DNA of 64,000 nucleotides. Origin: Caballeronia sp. LZ062 (lineage in GTDB: Bacteria > Pseudomonadota > Gammaproteobacteria > Burkholderiales > Burkholderiaceae). Positions 44,855-52,888 of the stretch are shown here, one piece after another. Each line of letters begins with the position of its first letter. The first letter of the stretch is position 1. Location of the stretch: positions 186,001-250,000 of the forward strand of contig NZ_JARTWB010000001.1 of the NCBI RefSeq assembly GCF_031450785.1, given 5' to 3'. The position numbers and the translations under genes are program-made. The notes under the pieces are model-generated. The model did not search any database. It worked only from the letters and a program-made list of their open reading frames with translations, and was not told the origin of the DNA.

Positions 44855-46699
44855 ATGGGCCATCCATCACAGCAGGTCCCACCCGCCGTGCTGCCCGTCG
44901 ATGCACGCGGCATGATCGGCAACATGAAGACGTCTGCCCTTGTGTCGCTTCGGGGCACGATCGACTTCATGTGCTTTCCGCGCATCGATTCGCCGACGCT
45001 TTTCGCCGCATTGCTCGACGACGAGCGCGGCGGTTCGTTTGCGATCACTCCGCGCGATCTCGACGCCAACGTCAAGCAGATGTATCTGCCCGAGACCAAC
45101 GTGCTGCTCACGCGCTTCATGACGGGCGAGGGCGTCTGCGAGCTTTTGGACCTGATGCCCGTACCGTCTTCCGAAGCGCGCGTGGACGCCGTGCCCAATT
45201 GCGTGATGCGCATCGTGCGTATTGTGTACGGCAAGATGACGCTCGACGTTCGCTGCGATCCGCGCTTCGACTATGCGCGTGTCCGTCACACGGCGCATGC
45301 GGTGGAGAAGGGCGTACGGTTCGCGCGAGCCGACAACGGCGCGCCGCTGGAACTCCGCGCGAGCGTGCCGCTTTCCGTCGAGCATGACGGCGCACGGGCG
45401 ACGCTGGATATGTCGGAGGGCGAGTCGGCGTGCTTCGCGCTGGGCGCGGCCGATGAACTGCCGAAGCTCGACACGAAAGAGAAGTTCGACGGCATGCTGC
45501 ACGAGACGATCGCGTTCTGGAAAGAATGGTCGTCGCGCTCGACGTATCGCGGACGTTATCGCGAAGTCGTGCTGCGGTCGGCATTGACGTTGAAGCTGCT
45601 CAGTTCGGACGAGCACGGCGCAATCGTCGCCGCGCCGACTTTCGGTCTGCCGGAGGCGCAAGACGGCTCGCGTCGCTGGGACTATCGCTACACGTGGATA
45701 CGCGACGCCGCGTTCTCGGTCTACGCGCTGTTGCGTCTCGGTTATACGGGCGAAGCCGAGCGCTTCATGCGATGGATCGCCGATCGCAATCGCGACTGCA
45801 GTTCCGATGGTTCGCTCAGGGTGATGTATGCGGTGGATGGCGAGCCCGCGCCCGACGAGACGCAGCTCGCGACGCTTGGCGAGTCAGCGCCGGGCACGCT
45901 GGTCGTCGGCAACGGCGCGCGCGAACAAACGCAGCTCGATGTCTATGGCGCGCTGCTCGATTCGGTCTATCTCTACAACAAATACGGCGCAGCGATTTCA
46001 TACCAAGGCTGGCGACATGTGACGCGCACGGTCGATTATGTCGTCGAGCACTGGCGCGAGCCGGATCACGGCATATGGGAGTTCCGCAACGGCAAGCGTC
46101 CGTTGCTGCATTCGCGCCTGATGTGCTGGGTCACGGTGGATCGCGCGTTGCGTCTTGCGCAGAAACGCTCGCTTCCGGCGCCGCTGGCGAAGTGGTTCCA
46201 GACCCGCGACGACATTCATCGCGACATCCACGAGCATTTCTTCAACGAAGAGCTTCAGTCGTTCGTGCAGACACCGGACTCCGCCACGCTCGATGCATCG
46301 GCGTTGATGATGCCACTCGTGCGCTTCATCGGCCCGAAGGATCCGCGCTGGATGGGCACGCTGGACGCGATAGGCCGCGATCTGCGCGTCGATCCGCTGA
46401 TTTTTCGCTATACGCGGGGCACGACGCTAGATGGTCTGCCGGGCATGGAAGGCGGCTTCAGCGCGTGCTCGTTCTGGTACGCGGAGGCGCTCGCGCGCGC
46501 AGGCCGCGTCGACGAAGGACGGCTCGTGTTCGAAAAGATGCTGGCGTATGCGAACCACCTGGGCTTGTTTTCCGAGGAAGTCGCGACCAATGGCGCGGCG
46601 TTGGGGAATTTTCCGCAGGCGCTCACGCATCTGGCGTTGATCAGCGCGGCGTATCAGTTGGACCGCGATCTGGATCGTACGCATGTGGCGTGGACTTGA
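44855..46699 (+). CDS. GH15-family glucoamylase/trehalase-like hydrolase
   Basis: A 614-aa cytosolic enzyme. The N-terminal beta-sandwich (about 15-230) has LRGTIDFMCFPRIDSPTLFA. The (alpha/alpha)6 barrel (about 245-605) has YRYTWIRDAAFSVYALLRLG near residue 277, QLDVYGALLDSVYLYNKYG near 360, GIWEFRNG near 405 (general acid Glu) and LPGMEGGFSACSFWYAEALA near 528 (general base Glu). GH15 covers glucoamylase, glucodextranase and bacterial trehalase; which one is undecided. The ATG at 44855 has CCGGAG upstream. It is one of two glucan-type hydrolases in this window, the other at 4276. Confidence 0.88.
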   Translation: MGHPSQQVPPAVLPVDARGMIGNMKTSALVSLRGTIDFMCFPRIDSPTLFAALLDDERGGSFAITPRDLDANVKQMYLPETNVLLTRFMTGEGVCELLDLMPVPSSEARVDAVPNCVMRIVRIVYGKMTLDVRCDPRFDYARVRHTAHAVEKGVRFARADNGAPLELRASVPLSVEHDGARATLDMSEGESACFALGAADELPKLDTKEKFDGMLHETIAFWKEWSSRSTYRGRYREVVLRSALTLKLLSSDEHGAIVAAPTFGLPEAQDGSRRWDYRYTWIRDAAFSVYALLRLGYTGEAERFMRWIADRNRDCSSDGSLRVMYAVDGEPAPDETQLATLGESAPGTLVVGNGAREQTQLDVYGALLDSVYLYNKYGAAISYQGWRHVTRTVDYVVEHWREPDHGIWEFRNGKRPLLHSRLMCWVTVDRALRLAQKRSLPAPLAKWFQTRDDIHRDIHEHFFNEELQSFVQTPDSATLDASALMMPLVRFIGPKDPRWMGTLDAIGRDLRVDPLIFRYTRGTTLDGLPGMEGGFSACSFWYAEALARAGRVDEGRLVFEKMLAYANHLGLFSEEVATNGAALGNFPQALTHLALISAAYQLDRDLDRTHVAWT

Positions 46700-46815
46700 A
46701 GTGGGCGGGCTGGGGCGTGCGTTCGCCCCGATTCGTCATTTGACATAACACAAATTAGCGATGGTTTTGTAACCGCTGAGTTCAGACCGTCCTTCGCTGC
46801 ACAAGCCTAACAGTC

Positions 46816-46839
46816 GCGACCGGCACCAACGCCGGTCGC
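46816..46839. terminator. perfect 9-bp hairpin between convergent genes
   Basis: GCGACCGGC pairs with GCCGGTCGC around ACCAAC. It lies between the GH15 gene and the convergent small-protein gene. It has no T-run, so termination is possible but not certain. Confidence 0.55.
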
Positions 46840-46847
46840 GCCCTAAG

Positions 46848-47039
46848 TCATCGCGATGCCTCGCCCGGCGGCATCGGCTCGGATGCACCGAGCGGGCTTT
46901 CCTGCGCCGGCGACGCGCCCGCGCCCGCGGGATTCACATCGGGCGGCGTGCCGAGCGTCGGACTCGGTTTGCGTTCGGGCGGCGCGACGGGTTCATTCGA
47001 CGGATCGGCTGCGGGCGATGTATTGGCGTCGGAAGGCAT
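46848..47039 (-). CDS. small Pro/Ala-rich disordered protein
   Basis: A 63-aa hydrophilic protein (MPSDANTSPAADPSNEPVAP and so on) without hydrophobic segments, probably disordered. GGAGA precedes the ATG. It resembles in composition the 66-aa protein at 43820. It lies 66 bp downstream of the FAD oxidoreductase gene on the same strand and could be co-transcribed. Function unknown. Confidence 0.55.
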   Translation of the reverse strand: MPSDANTSPAADPSNEPVAPPERKPSPTLGTPPDVNPAGAGASPAQESPLGASEPMPPGEASR

Positions 47040-47105
47040 GGACGTTCTCCGGTTCAGAGCAGGACGAAGCCATGTCTGCATTCCCCGTTCCCGTTCGCCT
47101 TAGCG

Positions 47106-48494
47106 CTAGACCACTTTTCCCGGATTCAAAAGCCCGAGCGGATCGAGCGCGCCTTTGATCGCACGCATCGCGTCGATGTCCGTCTCGCGACGGCTCTGCG
47201 ATAGAAAATGCCGCTTCTTCACGCCGATGCCATGCTCCGCCGATATGGAGCCGTTCAACTCGCGGGTGACCTCGTAGACGACGCGGTCGATATCCTCGTG
47301 TTCGTGCTTGTCCATGCCGGGCACGTCCACGACGATATGGATGTTCCCATCGCCCAAGTGCCCGTAGATCATGACGAGCGACTGCGGCCAATGTTCGCGT
47401 AGCCGCGCCTCGCAGCGCGCGGCCGCTTCGCCGACCTGCGCGATGGAAAAGCTCACGTCATACGCTGCGTGGTTCGGAATGAAGCGCTGATACTCCCCGG
47501 GCGCATCGCGGATAGCCCAGAACGCGAGCGCGTGCGCCTCCGATGACGCAATCGCCGCATCCGTCACGATGCCTTCTTCCAGCATCGCGCCGAGGAACTC
47601 CTCGAACGCCTCCCCGTGCCGCACCGGATCGGCCCCAACGCTTTCCAGCAGCACATAGAACGGATGCGCGGAACCGAGCGGCGCGCGCAATTGCGGCAAG
47701 TTGGCGAGCACCGTGTCGTGATAGCCCGCCCACATGACCTCGAACGCCGACACGCCCGACGCCAGCCCCGCCTGCGAGCGCGCAAGCAGCGTAGTGACGG
47801 CCTTGAAGTCCGGCAAGCCGCACCATGCGGTCGCCGTTGCCGTGGGCTTCGGACGCAGACGCAGCACGACGCGCGTGATGACCGCGAGCGTGCCTTCGCT
47901 GCCGATCAAGAGATGCCGCAAGTCATAGCCACTATTGTTCTTGATCATCTTGTTGAGACCGCCGACGATCGCGCCGCTGGCCAGCACCGCCTCAAGCCCG
48001 AGCACCTGATCGCGCATCATGCCGTACTTGATGACGCGATTGCCGCCCGCGTTGGTCGCGAGATTGCCGCCTATCGAGCAACTGCCGCGGGCGCCGAGAT
48101 CGAGCGGAAAGTAGAAGCCTGCCGCGCTCGCCGCTTCCTGCACGGTCTGCAACGCCGCGCCCGCTTCAACCGTCATCGTGCCGGACACCTCGTCGATCTC
48201 GACGATGCGATTCATACGATCGAGACTCAGCGCCACTTCTCCGCCGCGCGCATTCGCGCCGCCCACGAGACCCGTCAGTCCGCCTTGCGTGACCACGGGC
48301 TGCCGAAAGCGCGAGCAAATGGTCAGCGCCTCTGCGACTTCCTCCGTCGTGCGCGGACGAATGAGCGCGAGCGGAATCTCTCCCGGCAGCCCGCTCCAGT
48401 CCACGACGCGCCGGTCGCCGAACTCTTCGGGCAGCGCGACCACTTCCGCGCCAAGGGTGTCGCGCAATGCAAGTATTGCTTCTGTTGCCGTCAT
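47106..48494 (-). CDS. FAD-linked D-2-hydroxyacid dehydrogenase-like oxidoreductase
   Basis: A 462-aa flavoprotein of the VAO/PCMH family. The FAD domain (about 35-215) has VTQGGLTGLVGGANARGGEV near residue 70, GARGSCSIGGNLATNAGGNR near 123, and KNNSGYDLRHLLIGSEGTLA near 165. The C-terminal substrate domain (about 220-460) ends HLGDGNIHIVVDVPG and SAEHGIGVKKRHFL, with histidines near the flavin typical of D-lactate and D-2-hydroxyglutarate dehydrogenases. The ATG at 48494 has GGAGACAGG upstream. Substrate is undecided between D-lactate, D-2-hydroxyglutarate and glycolate. Confidence 0.9.
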   Translation of the reverse strand: MTATEAILALRDTLGAEVVALPEEFGDRRVVDWSGLPGEIPLALIRPRTTEEVAEALTICSRFRQPVVTQGGLTGLVGGANARGGEVALSLDRMNRIVEIDEVSGTMTVEAGAALQTVQEAASAAGFYFPLDLGARGSCSIGGNLATNAGGNRVIKYGMMRDQVLGLEAVLASGAIVGGLNKMIKNNSGYDLRHLLIGSEGTLAVITRVVLRLRPKPTATATAWCGLPDFKAVTTLLARSQAGLASGVSAFEVMWAGYHDTVLANLPQLRAPLGSAHPFYVLLESVGADPVRHGEAFEEFLGAMLEEGIVTDAAIASSEAHALAFWAIRDAPGEYQRFIPNHAAYDVSFSIAQVGEAAARCEARLREHWPQSLVMIYGHLGDGNIHIVVDVPGMDKHEHEDIDRVVYEVTRELNGSISAEHGIGVKKRHFLSQSRRETDIDAMRAIKGALDPLGLLNPGKVV

Positions 48495-48598
48495 GTGCCG
48501 CCTGTCTCCTTTGTTGTATGCCGCATCGCGTCGTCGGATGCGCACCTTCATCACGATATAACGCGTTGCGTGGCTACGGCAAGAGCCAGCGCGTGCGG

Positions 48599-49468
48599 TC
48601 ATCGAACAGCGGCGCCCTGCCCGTTTCTCGCGGTCAGTTGTTCATACACGTCATGCGATATGGCGAGCAATTGCGGGCGCGGGATCGCTCCCGACACTGC
48701 ATAGCCGAAGTCGCCATCGACCCAATAGAACACGTTGACAGAGCCATCCTGATAGAGCTTGAAGGCGGTCACGTCGCGGCTCACCTTGCGATGCGACACG
48801 TTCAGCGTAATGCGTTCCCCATTGGCGTCGTGATACATGAATTGGGCGATCGGGCCTTCGTCGCCGGGCAACAGGCGTCCGCCCATCAGATTGAAGCCCA
48901 CGTGCGTGAGCACCGGTGCATGCACATCGGTGCCGAGCCGGTTCGATAGCCACTTGACGAGTTCCTCTTCCTGGTCCGCGCCGACTTCGACAGGACGCGT
49001 GACCATCGGCGCATACGTCACATACGCAATCGCCGATTGACGCGCGAACGACTCGTCCTTCGTCAGGCTCGCATGTCGAAGCGAAGCGTTGTCGTCACTC
49101 GAAACAAGCATATTGCGCGCAGGCGGACTCATCATGCCGCCCACGCCGATGCCTATGCCCAGCACGAGCGCCGCCGCCATGCCCGCGTACTTCGCCCAGT
49201 TCGCGGCAGGAGCATGGCCGGCATTCACGGTCGCGGCGGGCGGCGCGTCCAGAGCCATGGTGAGGCGCTCAGGCAACGGCTCTTGCAATACGCGATCGTA
49301 GCGGTCGTGAAGCATGTTGTTGAGCGCAAAGTAATCGCTTACGCGGCTCGCGAGTGCATGATCCGTTTCCAGCAATCGGTCGATCTCGTCGCGTCGATGA
49401 TCGGCAATGACGCCATCGACATAGGCTTGGATGTCGTCTTCGCTGATGGGAGTCGTTTGTTTGTTCAT
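48599..49468 (-). CDS. membrane anti-sigma factor
   Basis: A 289-aa protein. The N-terminal cytoplasmic part (about 1-85; ISEDDIQAYVDGVIADHRRD) is followed by one TM helix near residues 93-112 (AGMAAALVLGIGIGVGGMM). The periplasmic domain is paralogous to the one at 12779-13546: VKWLSNRLG, GGRLLPGDEGPIAQFMYHD and GDFGYAVSGAIPR recur. It has no zinc HxxxCxxC motif. It overlaps the ECF sigma gene upstream by 4 bp (ATGA), so it should be its cognate anti-sigma. Confidence 0.88.
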   Translation of the reverse strand: MNKQTTPISEDDIQAYVDGVIADHRRDEIDRLLETDHALASRVSDYFALNNMLHDRYDRVLQEPLPERLTMALDAPPAATVNAGHAPAANWAKYAGMAAALVLGIGIGVGGMMSPPARNMLVSSDDNASLRHASLTKDESFARQSAIAYVTYAPMVTRPVEVGADQEEELVKWLSNRLGTDVHAPVLTHVGFNLMGGRLLPGDEGPIAQFMYHDANGERITLNVSHRKVSRDVTAFKLYQDGSVNVFYWVDGDFGYAVSGAIPRPQLLAISHDVYEQLTARNGQGAAVR

Positions 49469-49983
49469 CGCACCACCTTCAATTGCACGCCTTCCTGCTT
49501 GCCTGCCATGAGCGCACGCAGTCTTTCCCGTCCGCGCGAGAGCCGCGACATGACCGTGCCGAGCGGAATGTCAAGCGCGAGGGCGACTTCGGCATACGAC
49601 ATCTCTTCGAGACCGACGAGCAGCACCACTTGACGCTGCTCGACCGGCAGCCGTTGCAGCGCGTAGTCGAGGTCTCGCATTTCGAGCGATTGCGTGTCGC
49701 GGCTGGCGACCGCGAACTGGGTTTCGTCGAGCGGATCGTCATCGACCGACAGATGCACCGCACGCGCATCGGCGCGGCGCGCCTGATTGGCGAACACGTT
49801 GTGCATGATCGTGAATAGCCATGCACGCAGATCGGTGCCGGATTGAAACTTCTCGGTGTGCCGAAGCGCGCGTTCGAGCGTGTCCTGCACGAGATCGTCG
49901 GCCAGTTCCTGATTGCGGATCAGCGCGCGAGCATAACGACGCAAGCGCGGAAGATGATCCATCAGTTGTTCACGCACGCTCAT
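49465..49983 (-). CDS. ECF-family RNA polymerase sigma factor
   Basis: A 172-aa ECF sigma factor. Region 2 has RYARALIRNQELADDLVQDT and LRAWLFTIMHNVFANQARRA. Region 4 has LPVEQRQVVLLVGLEEMSYA and IPLGTVMSRLSRGRERLR. The ATG at 49983 follows AAGGTG; an upstream in-frame TTG at 50022 is less likely. It is closely related to the sigma factor at 12267. It overlaps the anti-sigma gene by 4 bp and lies 28 bp after another putative anti-sigma gene. Nearby catalase-like and cytochrome b561 genes suggest an oxidative signal. Confidence 0.92.
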   Translation of the reverse strand: MSVREQLMDHLPRLRRYARALIRNQELADDLVQDTLERALRHTEKFQSGTDLRAWLFTIMHNVFANQARRADARAVHLSVDDDPLDETQFAVASRDTQSLEMRDLDYALQRLPVEQRQVVLLVGLEEMSYAEVALALDIPLGTVMSRLSRGRERLRALMAGKQEGVQLKVVR

Positions 49984-50011
49984 CGGCGCACCTTGCGAAG
50001 GAGTCTTGCGT

Positions 50012-50728
50012 TCATGGTTCAATCCGTTGCATGTTCTCGCGAGCCATCAGCAATTCGGCGGCACGCATGAGACCAGGCGTGCCCGCGCGCGAGCCGACGA
50101 CCGTGCGAACGCCCGACGTCGACGTCCATTCGACCAGACGCGCCGTTCCGATTCTATGCGCGTGCCACGGCGAACGCATGGATGCGGGCGGTGCACACGT
50201 GGACAAGAGCACGAGCGGTTCGTTGCTTGCATTGCGATACGCGATGACCTTGACGCCAGCGAATGCGCCGAGCGTGACGCTCCGCGAATCGACGGCGCGA
50301 AAGCCCGCCGATGACAGATCGGGCGCATCGGTGACATCGACGCCGCGCCCGGACCCGGCCGTCTCCATCGCCAATGCGGATACGGCCGCGCGTTCGAACG
50401 CGGCGTCGGGTACGCGCACCGTGGCCCAGATAGCGGCAATCACCAGCGAAAGACAGCCGACGATGGCCATCCACAGCCGCAGCCGCGCGCCGAATCGTCT
50501 ATCGCCTTTCCGGGGCGCAACGCACTCGTTGTCGAACATCGAGCGCAGCTGTGCATTGAGCCGATCATAGAACACTACCCTGCGCGCTTCGTCCGGCCTG
50601 CTCGACAGATAGGCGCGCAACGCGTTGGCCCGCTCCGGCGCGAGCAGCCCGTCGGCGAAAGCCTGCACGTCGGTTTCGGAAAGGCGGATGTCTGAAAGCG
50701 GGTCCACGGTCGCACGGCTTCGGGTCAA
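50012..50728 (-). CDS. putative second anti-sigma/transmembrane regulator
   Basis: A 238-aa protein. The N-terminal segment LSETDVQAFADGLLAPERAN resembles the start of the neighbouring anti-sigma factors. One TM helix lies near residues 85-106 (LWMAIVGCLSLVIAAIWATV). The periplasmic part has no recognised domain and differs from the paired anti-sigma proteins. The start is uncertain: TTG at 50728 or GTG at 50707. It is the first gene of the operon, 28 bp before the sigma gene. It could be an additional anti-sigma or a sensor protein. Confidence 0.72.
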   Translation of the reverse strand: MTRSRATVDPLSDIRLSETDVQAFADGLLAPERANALRAYLSSRPDEARRVVFYDRLNAQLRSMFDNECVAPRKGDRRFGARLRLWMAIVGCLSLVIAAIWATVRVPDAAFERAAVSALAMETAGSGRGVDVTDAPDLSSAGFRAVDSRSVTLGAFAGVKVIAYRNASNEPLVLLSTCAPPASMRSPWHAHRIGTARLVEWTSTSGVRTVVGSRAGTPGLMRAAELLMARENMQRIEP

Positions 50729-50801
50729 GAAGTCATCTCACTGGTGCAAACAACGCGGCACGGCGTTTATTCCCGTGCGCGTCGTTTTTTTTGAAGCACG
50801 G

Positions 50802-51113
50802 TCAAGAGCCCGCGTAAATGTGGCAAAAGCTGTAGGGACCGACACAGTCGGACATGTTCATAGGCGCACTTCCCGCGCCCGATGCGGTCTTCATGCCGCC
50901 ATACGCGTCGCTGTCCTGGGTCTTCGAATGCGCCGTCTGGTTCTGATAAATCGGGCTGACGTCCGGATACGAGGCATCTGTCACGAGGCGCGAGCCGCTC
51001 TGCTCGGCCTGCACGAGTTGCGCGCGAACCTCGTCGCGCGTAAGGCCTTGCGCGAACGCGCCCGTTGAAACGACCAGTGCGGCGGAAACGGCAAACAGTT
51101 TGGCGATGTTCAT
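50802..51113 (-). CDS. DUF4148-family secreted protein
   Basis: A 103-aa protein with a signal peptide (about 1-21, ending TGAFAQ) followed by LTRDEVRAQLVQAEQSG, the DUF4148 signature abundant in Burkholderia. The mature part is short and ends in a Cys pair (CVGPYSFCHIYAGS). AAGGAG precedes the ATG at 51113. Function unknown. It is divergent from the catalase-like gene. Confidence 0.85.
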   Translation of the reverse strand: MNIAKLFAVSAALVVSTGAFAQGLTRDEVRAQLVQAEQSGSRLVTDASYPDVSPIYQNQTAHSKTQDSDAYGGMKTASGAGSAPMNMSDCVGPYSFCHIYAGS

Positions 51114-51269
51114 CTTCGACTCCTTGAGAAAGATTGATTGGGCTTGCATGAAGGCAAACCGCGTCGAGGGCCGATCTATTCCAAAGAATGTGCATCGAAA
51201 TGCGTTGGAATATTCACGCCGCCAGTTGTGTTCGCGTGAACTGATCCACCGAACATCGAGCGGAACATC

Positions 51270-52349
51270 ATGAAACAGCCACCCTTCTCACTCATGAGGC
51301 TTTTGCGGAACCCGCGACGAAACGCGCCTGAACTGACGAAGCTGGCGCTCATCGGCGCCAGCGTACTCGGCATCAGCACTGCGTTCGCCTACGTGGCGGG
51401 CGTCGGCGCCACGCATAGACTGACATCGACGAAGATCGTCGATACGCTGCAAAGCGTGGGCGGCGTGCATGCCGGATACCGGCGCAATCACGCCAAGGGC
51501 GTATGCGTCGAAGGCTGGTTCGACGGCAACGGCAACGCATCATCCATCTCTCGTGCCGAAGTCTTCACGCGCGAACGCACGCCGGTCACGGGGCGGTTTG
51601 CGATACCCGGCCCCAACCCCTTCGTCAGCGACTCAGGCAACCCCGTGCGCAGCCTCGCCCTCGAGTTCCGTCTGCGCGACGGCGAGCAATGGCGCACGGC
51701 AATGAACAGTACTCCTGTATTTATCGTCAACAGCGCGCGGGGATTCTACGAGCAACTGATCGCTTCACGTCCCAATCCCGGAACGGGCAAACCGGACCCC
51801 ATGAAGCTCGCCGCCTTCTTCGCTGCGCACCCGGAAACCTTCCCGTTTCGCGACTGGGTCAAGACGCACGCACCATCATCGAGCTTCGCGAATGCCGCGT
51901 ACTACAGCATCAACGCGTTCCGCGCGACCGACGCATCCGGAGCCGTGCATTTCGTGCGCTGGTCGCTGGTTCCAGACGCAACTTACGAGCCGGTGTCGCC
52001 AAGCAATGCTACGCGCCACGACTTCCTCGACGATGAACTGAAGGGACGCCTCGCGCACGGTGCGCAGCGATGGCATCTGATACTGACAGTCGCGCAGCCG
52101 GGCGACATCACGAACGACGCGACGAAAGCATGGCCCGAAGACCGCAAACAGATCGACGCCGGCACGCTGGTCATCAATCGTGAGACCGCGCAAGCCGACG
52201 GCGATTGCCGCGACATCAATTTCGACCCCACGGTGTTGCCCGCGGGACTCTCGGTTTCTGACGATCCGTTGCTAGCGGCGCGATCGTCTGCGTACTCAGT
52301 GTCGTTCAACCGCAGAACTCAAGAGGAGGCGCAGCATGAAGCGCACTAA
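51270..52349 (+). CDS. catalase-like peroxidase (SrpA-type), membrane-anchored
   Basis: A 359-aa small-subunit heme catalase/peroxidase. An N-terminal hydrophobic segment (about 24-48, LTKLALIGASVLGISTAFAY) directs it to the periplasm or anchors it. The distal His is in RRNHAKGVCVEGWF near residue 73. The C-terminal region PTVLPAGLSVSDDPLLAARS is followed by AYSVSF, with the likely proximal Tyr. It lacks the NADPH-binding and large-subunit parts of full catalases. A cytochrome b561 gene overlaps its end by 14 bp, the usual pairing in this family. It probably detoxifies peroxide in the envelope. Confidence 0.9.
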   Translation: MKQPPFSLMRLLRNPRRNAPELTKLALIGASVLGISTAFAYVAGVGATHRLTSTKIVDTLQSVGGVHAGYRRNHAKGVCVEGWFDGNGNASSISRAEVFTRERTPVTGRFAIPGPNPFVSDSGNPVRSLALEFRLRDGEQWRTAMNSTPVFIVNSARGFYEQLIASRPNPGTGKPDPMKLAAFFAAHPETFPFRDWVKTHAPSSSFANAAYYSINAFRATDASGAVHFVRWSLVPDATYEPVSPSNATRHDFLDDELKGRLAHGAQRWHLILTVAQPGDITNDATKAWPEDRKQIDAGTLVINRETAQADGDCRDINFDPTVLPAGLSVSDDPLLAARSSAYSVSFNRRTQEEAQHEAH

Positions 52350-52878
52350 CGCGAACCACTTCAGCCCCGCTGCGCGCTGGATTCACTGGCTCATGGCGCT
52401 GCTTGTCATCGCCATGCTGTTCATCGGCATCGGCATGGTCGCCACGCTTTCGTCGTGGCATCAGACCTTGATCGCGATACATCGTCCTCTGGGTATCGCA
52501 ATTCTCTTGCTGACGGTGTTGCGTCTCGGTGTACGCCTGACGCACGGGACGCCCGCCCTTCCCGACGACATGCCCCGATGGCAGCAGCGCATCGCGCATG
52601 GCTCGCATGGGCTCTTTTATGCGCTGCTCTTCGCCGTGCCGATCGTCGGATGGTCGATGCTATCCGCCGCCGGATATCCGGTCGTCCTCTTCGGCGGCGT
52701 GCATCTTCCTCCCATTGCGCCCGTGAACGTGCGGCTCTATGCGCTGCTGCGAAGCGCGCACACGTATCTCGCGCTCTTGCTGTTCGCCACCTTCGTGATG
52801 CACTTCGCCGCAGCACTGTTTCATGGCCTGATTCGCCGCGACGACGTGTTTTCCAGCATGACGCGCAGCGGCCGGTGA
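52336..52878 (+). CDS. cytochrome b561
   Basis: A 180-aa inner-membrane diheme electron carrier with four TM helices. Candidate heme histidines are in RWIHWLMALL near residue 16, HRPLGIAILL near 47, HGSHGLFYAL near 85 and HTYLALLLF near 140 with VMHFAAALFHG near 155. AGGAGG lies inside the end of the catalase gene, so the pair is co-transcribed and translation-coupled. It probably delivers electrons from the quinone pool to the periplasmic peroxidase. Confidence 0.92.
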   Translation: MKRTNANHFSPAARWIHWLMALLVIAMLFIGIGMVATLSSWHQTLIAIHRPLGIAILLLTVLRLGVRLTHGTPALPDDMPRWQQRIAHGSHGLFYALLFAVPIVGWSMLSAAGYPVVLFGGVHLPPIAPVNVRLYALLRSAHTYLALLLFATFVMHFAAALFHGLIRRDDVFSSMTRSGR

Positions 52879-52888
52879 TCGAACGCTG

